Translations under genes and position numbers: made by a program
DNA from: Parietaria judaica
Taxonomy: Eukaryota; Streptophyta; Magnoliopsida; Rosales; Urticaceae
NCBI GenBank assembly: GCA_954871525.1
Contig: OX940871.1
Coordinates: 3,844,001-3,908,000, forward strand
Reading direction: 5' to 3'
DNA: 64,000 bases
Shown here: piece by piece, positions 12,375 to 22,158 of the stretch
Layout: the number at the start of each line of letters is the position of its first letter
How positions within the stretch are numbered: position 1 is the stretch's first letter
Notes under the pieces: generated by a model
Databases searched by the model: none
Told to the model about the DNA's origin: nothing
The model's input: only the letters and a program-made list of their open reading frames with translations

Positions 12375-12492
12375 AATCCAAACATCTCGCGTTGGTCGCG
12401 ATTTCTCGCGACGCCGCCAATCGCGACTCGTCGCGACGCCGCATCTCGCGACTTTGGCGATTCTCGTCGCGACGTCGCGAGAAACAGCTCGA
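12375..12492. repeat. Right end of hAT2: TCGCGA subterminal repeats plus TIR
   Basis: This tract has about nine TCGCGA-type motifs (TCGCGAC, TCGCGATT, CTCGCGAC) before the terminal CAGCTCGA. It mirrors the left end. Confidence 0.8.
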
Positions 12493-14314
12493 GCTGGAGC
12501 CGCTCGTCAGGAGACGAGCAGGCGGGTTGAGGAGAGGGGACCTGGCGCGTCTGCGCCGGTTAAGAATGCTTGCCAGGAGACGAGTAGGAGGAACGAGGAG
12601 ACTCCTGCTCGGGAGTCTCTTGCTGAGGTCGCCTCCGGGGCGATCAAGAAGAAGGACGTCGTCGAACTCTCTGACGACGGGGACAGCACCCCGGAGGCTA
12701 TGCCTTTGGCGAAGCCTTTGGAGAGGGAGGTTGTCCCTCCTTCTGCTCCTGCTCGTCCTTCCAAGGGCGTGATCCGTCCCTCTCAGGACGGAGTTCTCCC
12801 GAAGACGGGCTCGGAGGTGGCCGCGAAGAGGCCGCGCGAAGGAGAGGATTTCGGGGTCCGGAAGAAGGCGAAGGGGGATTCGGCCCCGAAGGAGGTGGTG
12901 AAGAGGGATGTGGTCCCGAAAGGAGGCGCGAGGGCCTTGGAGAAAGGCAAGGGGGTCGCTCGGGAGAGCGAGCGCCCGAAGGAGGCCTCCCGAGGTGAGG
13001 CGAGGGAGACGGGGTTGATTCCCTCGGTAGTCGAGGGGCAGGCCAGGGAGAAGATGGTCTCCCGGAAGGCGGGGTGCACTTGGATGGGGGACAAGGGTCT
13101 CCACAAGGCGCCTAAGGTGGCGGCCGATCTTCTCTGGCAGATAACGAACGGTGGGGTCGGCAGGGTCCCTAGGAGTATTGCCGAGAAGAGGCCGTACAAG
13201 GATATGGCTGCGGCTACAACTCTGGTAAGCATTGCTGGCTTTAGGTTTGGGTTCCTATTTATTCCTTAATTTTTTCTAACTTTGGTTTTTGGACGTGTAG
13301 CTCGTCGCCTCTATCAACGATATGGTCCTCGATTACGAGGACCAACTATATGAGGCTAGAGAGGGCGCGCAAGCTTCCGAGCAGCTCGCTCTGAAGGAGA
13401 GGGAGTTGGCTGATGACGTGGATGGCATTCGGGCAAGGCGGAGCAGATCGTCGTCATGGGCAAGAAGGTCGCCGCCTGTGATGCCATGATCAAGGGGCTC
13501 GGGAATACAGTTGTCGATCTCCGGGGAGGTTCAGGGCGCGAGCGAGGTGGCCGCCAGGAAGATGCTGGCTTCGGACGCGGTTAAAGGACGGGCTGAGGAG
13601 TTGGCCAAGAAGAAGGAGGAAGAGGCCCTAGCCTTGAAAGAGGACGTGCAGCGCCTTGCTGCTGAGCTGGCTGAAGCCCGGCAACAATCTGCCGACCGCG
13701 AGGCCGAGAAGAAGGCTGTCCATGCCCGATATCGCCGAAAGGTGGAGGAAAGGGACGCGCTAATCGCGTGGTACAAAGGTACGGCCGCTGACAATAGTTG
13801 CTTGGATCAAGCCGAAGGTTGCCTCGAGCTAATCCAAGACATCATTGACGGCAACGTCCAAGATTTTGAGGCCGAGAAGGAGGTCCTAGAAGGCAACGCT
13901 GCTCGCTACCAAGCTCTCTTGGATTCGGTTCCGGCACCGCTGATAGGGTCTCCGGCTCTGTCTCCAGATGTCGAGCTGACCGGTGTTCCTCTTGTAGATC
14001 TGAGCCTTCGGTTCAAACAATCGTCTGCCAAGGAGTCCGCCTCCGAAGATCCCGCCATCGAGCCCGTTGTTGAAGATCCTGTGGCCGGGGAAACCACCGT
14101 CGATGAGCCCATCTTGCCCGCCGTTGCTGATACCGAGGAGATCGCCCTCGAAGAGCCGACCCTGAACGAGCCCGCCATTGCCGAGGAGACCGCCGCTGAG
14201 GAGCCGACCGAGCATGGAGGCCAAGCCGGAGAAGAAGAAGAAGAAGAAGAAGAAGAAGAAGAGAAGGAGAAGGAGGACCGAGAGGTCGTGGAGGTACCCG
14301 GGGTCGATGCATAG

Positions 14315-15208
14315 AGTGTCCCCCATTTTTTTTTTTGTTTTTTAATTAATAAGGCCTAAGGCCTAGACAATTTCTATGGGCAAGTCTATGGCGACTTGAA
14401 CCCTTTTTTTTTGTAAGGTTTGGATATGCCCGTGGTTAGGGCTTTTGCTATTTTTATTTTATGTTATGCTCGCAATTTCTTGCCATACTTTACTCGTCTG
14501 CGTTTCTAAGTTATTTTCCTAATCGTACTTTTCTATATTAACTTTCCTATTTGGGGTTCCGAGTGTCCTATCGTGTACTCGGATAAATAAAAAAAGATCG
14601 AAAGTTTGAAATTTGCTAAGTATAAAAAATGTACGGGTACCTTTTGTTGTTGTGCTCCTTTGATACTTCTCGTCTAGTCTGTTCTGCCCCTTCGTCATAA
14701 TATCCCGCAGGTTGTGTTTTCTGAAAAACACATTTGTAAATGCCAGACATATATTGTTACATGTTTTTTCAAAAGGATTAGGCTTGTTGCCTTAAGGGAC
14801 GGGTTGGATGCCCGGTTAGGTTTGTCAACCATTATGGTGGGTTTGTTACCCGGATAGGCTTGTTGCCTTATGCGACGGGTTGGTTACCCGGGTAGGCTTG
14901 TTGCCTTATGCAATGGGTTTGTTACCCGGGTAGGTTTGTTACCTTATGTGATGGGTCTGTTACCCGGGTAGGTTTGTTACCTTAGGTGATAGGTCTGTTA
15001 CCCGGGTAGGCTTGTCGCCTTGACGGGAGTTTTGGGACATGTTTCCTTTTAGGTCGGCTCTATTGAGTCTTGCAATTCGTAGTTCTCGGGCCTATTTGGT
15101 TTTGGGTTTGGATTGAGACTGCGCCCATTGTTTAGGATGGGCTGCCTACGTACCCCAAATTTGGGGATCAAGTCATTACGTAGTTCAGAGGAGACCGGGT
15201 AGGTCGGG
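14315..15208. other. Hypervariable 3' region between Tat pol and the antisense ORF
   Basis: This tract is non-coding on both strands. The antisense ORF ends on its left and pol ends on its right, so the two genes converge here. It contains the 38-bp tandem array and, near 15140-15180, a conserved TACGTAGGCAGCC-type motif (minus strand). Confidence 0.6.
14779..15020. repeat. 38-bp minisatellite in the Tat 3' region
   Basis: Units starting TAGGCTTGTTGCCTTA lie at 14779, 14817, 14855, 14893, 14931 and 14969, with a partial unit at 15007. The step is exactly 38 bp each time. Each unit ends in GTTACCCGGG or a close variant. Such arrays are typical of the hypervariable 3' regions of Tat/Ogre elements. 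Confidence 0.9.
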
Positions 15209-18200
15209 TTAGGCGTAGTATTTCCTTAAGTGCATGGCATTCCAGCTGCGGAGGACTCTTGTTCCATCCGGAGTGGCTAGCCGGTATACTCCAGGTTTTA
15301 CTACTTCGGTGACGATGTAAGGTCCTTCCCAATTAGCCCCGAGCTTGCCCGCATTTAGCTCGGCGGTATTTTGGAAAACTTTTCTGAGGACCAACTCTCC
15401 CACTATGAATTTTCGACGTTTGACCTTTGAATTATAGTACCTAGCTATCGAGTTTTGATAGTTGGCAATTCTTATCAAAGCTTGTTCTCGTCTTTCGTCG
15501 ATGTAGTCGAGCTGGTCTTCCCTCATTTCGTCATTGATTTCTGCGTTCAAAGGGGCGAGTTCCATTCGAAGGCTGGGTGTCTCTATCTCTGCTGGTATCA
15601 CGGCCTCAGTGCCGTGTACCATTGAGAAAGGGGTTTCCCCGGTGGCCCTACGCGGGGTAGTTCTGTAGGACCAAAGGACTTCTATGAGCTCGTCTGCCCA
15701 TCGTCCCTTTTTAGTGTCTAGGCGTCTCTTGATTCCGTCCACTATTACCCGGTTAGCTACTTCAGCTTGACCATTGCCTTGAGGATATCTTGGATTGGAC
15801 GTGTTCAAGGATATTTTCCAGTTTATGCAGAAGTTTTGGAATCTCGTTGAAATGAACTGCGGTCCATTGTCAGCTATTATCTCTTTTGGGAGGCCGAATA
15901 TACTGATGATGTTCTTCCATAGGAAATTTTCTACATCAACATCTTTAATGTTTGCATACGATTCTGCCTCCACCCATTTTGAGAAGTAGTCGGTCACAAC
16001 GAGTAGAAACCTCTTTCCAGCCGGGGCCAGGGGGAAAGGTCCTACTATGTCCATGGACCATTTCATGAACGGGTACGGGATTGAGACCGATGAGAGTTCT
16101 TCTGCTGGTCTATGTATGGACGGGGAGTGTCTCTGGCATTTGTCGCACCTTTTGGCATAGGTTTCGCTGTCTGCCAACATAGTGGCCCAGAAAAAGCCTT
16201 GCCTTTTTGCTTTGTTTGCTAAAGATCTTCCTCCCGAATGGTTGCCGCATTCTCCTGAATGGATTTCGTGAAGTAATATTTGAGCTTCGGTCTTTCCTAG
16301 GCACCTTAGGTAGGGTCCGGTATAGCTACGTTTATACAATTTTTCCCCGATCATGCAAAATCTAGCGCTTTGGATCCTTAGTTTCCTGGCTTTTTGCTTA
16401 TCTCGAGGTTTGGCTCCGGTTAGGATGTAGTTAATGATTGGGGTCCTCCAATCATCCTCTTCCATTCGGATATTGCAAACTTCGCGGGTTACGCTGGGTT
16501 CGTCTATTGTTTCGACCGGGATTATCCTTTTGACCTCGGGGTCCGAAGTCGAAGCTAAACCGGCCAATGCGTCTGCTGACGCGTTTTCACTCCTCGGTAT
16601 TTGGACTATTTCGACGTGTTCGAATTGTTGAATTAAGCCCTTTACTACTGAGAGGTATTTTTCCATTCTGTCATCTCGGGTAGCATATTTGCCACTGATC
16701 TGACTGGTAACTAGTTTTGAGTCGGAGTGGGCCCTTACTTTCCGGGCTCCCACGGCTTTTGCTAGTTTGAGGCCGGCGATGAGGGCCTCGTATTCAGTCT
16801 CATTGTTTGTCGCGTGGAATTTCAGTCGAAATGATTGTTCCAACACTTCTCCCGTGGGGGATATCAAACGAATTCCGATCCCGGATCTGCCTTGGTTTGA
16901 CGCGCCGTCGACTTCGAGTTTCCATTCTCCGTCCTCGTGGCCCTCTTTTGAACCGTCGGCTGGTAATTCGATGAGAAAGTCAGCCAATACTTGTGATTTT
17001 GCACAGGTTCGGATCTTGTATTCTATGTCGAATTCACTTAGCTCGACGGCCCATTTCGTGAGCCTTCCCGATTGATTCGGGCTATGGAGGATGATTCTCA
17101 AAGGTTTGGTAGTCTTTACCATGATGGTATGGGATTGGAACTAAGGCCGAAGCTTCCTCACTGTGGTTATCATTGCCAGTGCGAGTTTCTCGATTGCCGG
17201 GTATCTGGTTTCAGCATCTTCCAAAGATTTGCTGATGTAGAAGATTGGCTTTTGCTCTCCTCGGTCCTCTCTCACGATTACTCCGCTCACCGCCGATGGT
17301 GAGACAGCCATGTATAAAAACAATGGCTCTCCCAAGATTGGTCTGGTGAGTATTGGTGGGGTGGAGAGGTATCTTTTCAGCTTTTGGAAGGCCTTTTCGC
17401 ACTCTTCGGTCCATTCGAACTTTTTGTTACCTTTCAATAGATTTTAGAAGGGTAAACATTTGTCCGTAGCTGTTGATATGAACCGGTTAAGAGCGGCGAT
17501 TCTCCCAGTCAGCCTTTGCGTCTCTCGAACAGCCCTTGGGGAGGGCATGTTTTGGAGGGCATTTATCTGGTCGGGATTGGCTTCTATACCTCGCTGTGTG
17601 ACCAGATAACCTAGGAATTTTCCTGAAGTTACCCCGAAGGTGCATTTTGTCGGGTTGAGCTTCATTTGATACTTTTGTAGTACGGCGAAGCAGTCTTCTA
17701 GGTGGGACACGCGATCCGTTGCTTGGGAGGACTTTACCAACATGTCATCGATATAGACTTCCATAGTTTTACCGAGTTGTTCGGCGAACATCTGGTTGAC
17801 TAATCTATGATATGTGGCTCCGGCATTTTTTAATCCGAAGGGCATAACTTTGTAGCAGTATATTCCTCTATCGGTTATGAATGCCGTTTTTTCTTGGTCC
17901 TCGGGGTGCATTAGGATCTGGTTGTATCCCGAGAATGCTTCCATGAACGACAGCAGTTCATGCCCACATGTTGCTTCGACTAGACGGTCGATTTGGGGCA
18001 TTGGGAAACTGTCTTTGGGACAAGCTTTGTTCAGGTCGGTAAAGTCGATGCAGACTCTAGCCTTCCCGTTTTTCTTCTTCACGACTACTGTATTTGCTAA
18101 CCAGTCCGGGTATTTGACTTCCCTGATGGATCCGGTCTGCAGCAGTTTTGTGACTTCCTCATTCACAGCTTGGGCCCTATCCGGGCCTAGCTTTCGCCTC

Positions 18201-19352
18201 TTTTGTTTTATCGGCTTGTAGCTCGGATCCACGTTTAGGCGGTGGGTTTTAATGCTTGGGTCTATTCCGGGCATATCTTTGTGAGACCAAGCAAAACAGT
18301 CCCGGTTTTTGGTTAAGAATTTGAGGAGATCTTTTCTGACGTCATTGTCTAGTCCTTTTCCGATTCCTACCCGGTGGTCCGGGTTGTCGGGATCGACTTG
18401 GACCTGGAATGTCATTTCCAGGTTAGGTCCGTCCGTATCAGTTACCCTTTCCTGTCCATCGTCCTATTTTTCATCTACCGCCATTAGCTGCTATGCGGTA
18501 GATTGCTCTTTCCCGGCCTTAGCGGCCTGGATGTTCCGGAATGCGCTCATGTAGCAAATTCTGGATTGTTTTTGGTTTCCCTTGATTTCAACGATTTTTC
18601 CTGCCCTGTTCGGGAAGCGTATTAGTTGATGGTAGGTTGATGGTACGGCCTTCATCATGTGTAGTCAGGGTCTTCCTAGTATCATGTTGTAGACTAACGG
18701 GAAGTCCAACACTAAGAAGTTTTTGGTCTTTCCGACCCCCGCTGCTGCGATGGACAGTCGCACCGTGCCAACCGCGTTGATGGTTCCTCCATCGAAGCCG
18801 GTTAACGGGATGGCTTCTCTGTTGATCTCTGTCTCTTCCACTCCCAGCTTTAGCAACGGCTCTAGGAAGATCACGTCGACTGAGCTCCCGTTATCGATTA
18901 GGATCATGTCCATCGTATACGAGGCAACTAGGAGTGTGACGACCAGCGCATCGTCGTGCGGACCAATCAGTGTGGCCGCTTCGCTATCTTTGAACGAGAT
19001 CTCGAAGTCCGGCTCTTGCCTCGGTACGATCACCGGTCCGGCCTTGAGCCTCCTCTGATGGGCCTTGATGGAGTTTACTGAGTTACCATGCAGTTGGGAA
19101 CCTCCCACAATAGTGTAGATTCTACCGATGGGCTCGGGGATGTCGCTGAGCTGCTCTCCGAAATTCTCCGTTTCTTCGTATGTTTGCTCGTCTGGTTCCT
19201 CGAGCATATGTACCCGTCCTCTTTCGCTAGGCTGTATGCTTTCGCGCGCCGTTCTATGATGCTCGTCTCTTTTCTGGCCGGTCTGAGGTTGATTTTGGGG
19301 AAGGCTTTGCTCGGTTGAATTCCCACCTTTCAGCTCATTGCCGAAGTTTGTC
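15209..19352 (-). pseudogene. Tat pro-pol polyprotein (protease, RT, RNase H, integrase), broken
   Basis: These are the replication enzymes of the Tat element. In order: protease with IDNGSS (~18880); reverse transcriptase with YIDD (~17750); first RNase H; second RNase H with DGAS, TEYEAL, SDSKL and ADALA; integrase with a zinc-binding domain and the DDE residues in MDIVGPF, ADNGPQF and QGNGQAE; then a C-terminal GPY-like module. All modules share one frame, but TGA/TAG/TAA stops fall at 18665, 18491, 18464, 17444 and 17141. The RT motif usually written FMDAFSGYNQI reads FMEAFSGYNQI here, a change at a catalytic Asp. The pro frame differs from the gag frame by one base. The element is inactive as it stands. 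Confidence 0.9.
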
Positions 19353-21033
19353 TCCCCAACTCACCGTTGATGTACTTCTCCGCTAGGCGGGCACGGAGTA
19401 CCATACAATTTTTCGTATGATGCCCGAACACCTTGTGGAAGTTACACCACGCTTTCGAGTCGTGCTTCGGGAAACCTTCGTTGCTGTACGGTGGGAAGTC
19501 CCTCGAGCTGACCAGCACTTCTCCAGGGGTTTCTTCTGCTTCGACCTGTTCTTCGAACTCCGCGGTTTCCGAATTTACGTAGAAAACGTACGGATTTTGC
19601 GGGTTCGGTCCGTTATTAGCCCTCGGATTCTGGGCTTGGAATGGGTGCTTCTGGATTGGGGGGGAATTCCTTTGTCCCCTGAAAGGGTTGTTGTGATTTC
19701 CGGCTCTAGGCGGCGGCTGCTGCCCGGGAGGTCCGGTATTCCGCTGGTGGACGGGTTGAGATCTATGTCTCCTTCGTATGGCTTCGAGTTCTTCGTCATG
19801 CATGATCCAATTGGATGATCTGTGGATCACGTCTTTGATGGAGTCGTAACGATTCACGACGATGTCCGTTTTGAATTTCGAATCGTACCATAGTCCGGCC
19901 GTGAGAGCGGCTATGGCGGTTTCGTCACTGATCCCGTTTATTTTGACCATGGTCTTTTTGAACCTGGTCATGAAAGCTCTGAGGGGCTCTCCTCTCTCTT
20001 GCTGCAAGGCATAGAGGTTCGCCGCCGTGATCTCAGTTTCCATAAACATGGAAAAATGTTTGAGAAAAAGGGTTGTTAGCTGTCCGTAGTTGTCTATGGA
20101 ATGCGGTTCAAGTTTTGAGAACCATTCCATCGCCGGGCCGACCAGATTTTCAGAGAAATACTGGCAGCGTCCAGTGTCCAATTCGTGCGCTTCCAGATGG
20201 GCTCGCCCCATCGCGATCCTGAAGGATCTCAAGTGTACTTTGGGATCGGTCGTCCCGTCGTACTTTGGTACATATACGCGTCCACCTTCCCTGAGTATAA
20301 CGTTAGTTATGACGGGCTTAAAGGGTGTCCTTTATGCCTCCTCTACTAGACGTTCTATCTCGGGGGCAGCGGTAGTGGCGCTGTGCACGCGAGAGCGCAC
20401 GTGAATGAGTTTCTCATTCATTTTGGCCATTGAGCGTTTGAGCTCCTCCAGTTCTGTGCGTTGGGGATCTTGTTCGGGACGCACAGCCTGGAGGGGTTCC
20501 TGTCCGTACACCGGGCTAGGATACCTCGGGTACGTGACCGGTTGGCCGTTGAGGGCCTGGCTGATGTTACGGCTTTGCTCGTACCCCGATTGTCGGTTTT
20601 GGGGTCCCGAGCGTTGGTGACTGCTCGAAGCAACATTCCCCGCATTAGACGGGTAGAGACCCGTCAAGGAGGTAAAAAGGGGCGTTCCTGTTTCAGGGGG
20701 CGGTGGAGGCGTCGCGGGTCTAGGGCCGCTGGGTAGTCGGGGCTGGTTTTGCCTTGGCGCTTGCGGATTGTCCGCGTCGGTAAAGTCGAAGTGGACAGCG
20801 TCGAGCCCTGTCCGGCCTTGATACCCAGAGCTTTGTCCCGGATTAGTCCGGTTAGCATTCTGACGACGCTCATTTTGGGCTTGGTTGGCTTTCAGAGATT
20901 CGAGTCGCTGGCGCAACTCTCGATTCTCAGCAGCGCTAGCCTTTAGCTGAGACTGTAGGTATCTCGATTCCGTGTTTGGATCTGGGTTGTTCACCTCAGA
21001 CTCGTTCACGATTGCGATTTCATTGTTGCTCAT
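19330..21033 (-). pseudogene. Tat gag, with one internal stop
   Basis: This is the structural precursor of the element's particle. The ATG is at 21033, 64 bp after the 5' LTR. The N-terminal part is Gln/Asn/Pro-rich. An in-frame TAA follows at 20332. After it come the plant gag region (DPKVHLRSF, AMEWFSKL, LFLKHF) and a degenerate zinc-binding stretch (WCNFHKVFGHHTKNC). It ends at 19330 while pro-pol has already opened in another frame just upstream, so the two overlap slightly. The TAA could be a mutation or a programmed stop. Because pol also carries stops, mutation is simpler. Confidence 0.85.
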
Positions 21034-21076
21034 GTTTGCGGAGTGCTTTGAGCTTTTAGGAGTTGGCGAGATCAAT

Positions 21077-21094
21077 TTCCCACAGACGGCGCCA
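21077..21094 (-). promoter_or_regulatory. Primer-binding site of the Tat element
   Basis: On the minus strand it reads TGGCGCCGTCTGTGGGAA, 3 bases after the 5' LTR. The TGGCGCC start is typical of Tat/Athila-type elements. I have not assigned the exact primer tRNA. Confidence 0.8.
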
Positions 21095-21097
21095 AAC

Positions 21098-21214
21098 TGT
21101 TGGCATGGTTTCCCACCTCAATCAGTCAAGTGTGACTTGTGAGCGTATGATAATTTTGAATGAAGTAATTTGGTGGAGCTCAATCTCTCGCGTTGCAAGC
21201 TCACAATTCACTCA

Positions 21215-21267
<53 letters not shown>

Positions 21268-21978
21268 AACGATATAAATGAGACGAGGGGTTTTTATAGA
21301 GGTTCGTCCCAAAGCGGTAGTTGACTACTTCCTCTGTTAGTTTATTGCGACAGTGAACGTGGACGGACAGCTACAGGCAGCTAGATCGCGTCTGAGAATA
21401 GAAAAGAAGAGAGAAGGGGAGAAAGAATACAATGAGATCTTAAGTGGACAAGAATGCCGGGTAGAATCTCTTCGGTGTATTCCCTCGAGGTTGTAAGTAT
21501 GCGTGTGTTGATCTGAGCTTGAGCTTGGCATTTATAGGCTTCAATTCTTCCCGTTGGACTTCCAGGAATCGAGGGGTCTTCACTCCGTGCTGACCAGGTT
21601 GAATGGACGACCTTGCTACACGTGTCTCATGACTTCGTTCTCGTCGTCGTGTTTGAATTATGCCCGTTGGAGGCTTGACTCCGTGCTCCTGGTCTTCCGT
21701 CTGAGTTTGAAATGGGATGCCGGGTAGAGAATATGACGACTCTACCCTCGTCTTTCTGGACTGTTGTCGAATGGATTTGGGCCTTAGAACTCATTGGGCC
21801 GAGTAGCCTGTATCCATTGGTTTTTGGTCTGATTGAGAGTCTCATTGGGCTTCTCAAATGGGCTTTTGCGAATACCAGTTTATTTCTTTAAAGCCTTTTA
21901 TCATGGTTTGTAAATTTAATTAATTCACAACCTTAGCACTTTATGTCATTTAAATAATGGCGAATTTGTACATCAACA
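21098..21978 (-). repeat. 5' LTR of the Tat element
   Basis: This 881-bp partner of 5779-6646 is followed in its own direction by the primer-binding site. An expanded AT run (about 21216-21260) explains the 13-bp length difference. Confidence 0.9.
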
Positions 21979-22158
21979 AAAATCTTTAAACGTTTATAAA
22001 GATTTTTTTGCATTCTACTTGTACATAGTTCTTAAAAAGATAAACTCTTAAAAAGTTTAGAGTATTCATTATGAACTATTGATGTATGATATTGTATTAC
22101 ACAACAAGCATCAGTGTATTGTGAACCTTGAATAGTTTCAAACTTTGCAGATTTTGAA

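Larger units (their letters stand above)
8427..12492 (+). mobile_element. hAT2: apparently complete hAT transposon nested in the Tat element
   Basis: This 4066-bp element has perfect 8-bp duplications GCTGGAGC (8419-8426 and 12493-12500). Its imperfect inverted ends are TAGAGCTGCAACTCGCGAC on the left and, as reverse complement, TCGAGCTGTTTCTCGCGAC on the right. It carries CpG-rich subterminal repeats, a TATA box, a two-exon transposase with no stop or frameshift, and about 490 bp of AT-rich 3' sequence. It inserted into exon 3 of the Tat antisense ORF, so it is younger than the Tat element. It could be autonomous on sequence grounds; activity is not shown. Confidence 0.9.
7440..14314 (+). 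pseudogene. Antisense spliced ORF (aORF) of the Tat element, split by hAT2
   Basis: This gene runs opposite to the element's own gag-pol. Exons that join in frame are about 7440-8006, 8084-8249, 8336-8426 plus 12501-13224 (interrupted by hAT2), and 13301-14314, all with GT/AG borders. Exon 1 has the pattern of the 'putative gypsy type transposon' domain (Transposase_28-like): RLPGPDE, VYQRFFESGGLRFPIP, YLGVSIGQLSPNSIRIL. The middle is basic and charged. The last exon is a coiled coil rich in Ala, Glu and Lys and ends in an acidic tail with a GAA-repeat poly-Glu run. It is damaged by TAG at 7605, frame shifts near 13430 and 13520, and the 4-kb hAT2. Antisense ORFs in this position are known from Tat-lineage elements; their role is unknown. 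Confidence 0.75.
5779..21978 (-). mobile_element. Tat-lineage Ty3/gypsy retrotransposon with antisense ORF
   Basis: This 16.2-kb minus-strand element is flanked by AAAAT (5774-5778 and 21979-21983). The order in its own direction is: 5' LTR, primer-binding site, gag, protease, RT, RNase H, integrase, a long 3' region with a 38-bp tandem repeat, an antisense spliced ORF, polypurine tract, 3' LTR. A second RNase H domain and an antisense ORF are Tat-lineage traits. The LTRs differ at roughly 15-20 positions by eye, mostly transitions, plus a length-variable AT tract. Pol holds several in-frame stops, so it is defective. It sits in the 5' non-coding part of hAT1 and is itself interrupted by hAT2. 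Confidence 0.9.

Noticed and set aside
14013..14326. Poly-Leu or poly-Phe ORFs on the minus strand near 14.2 kb
   Set aside because: They come from reading the complement of the GAA repeat that encodes the acidic tail of the antisense ORF.
14779..15020. CRISPR-like regular repeats
   Set aside because: The units are contiguous with no unique spacers, in a plant retrotransposon.
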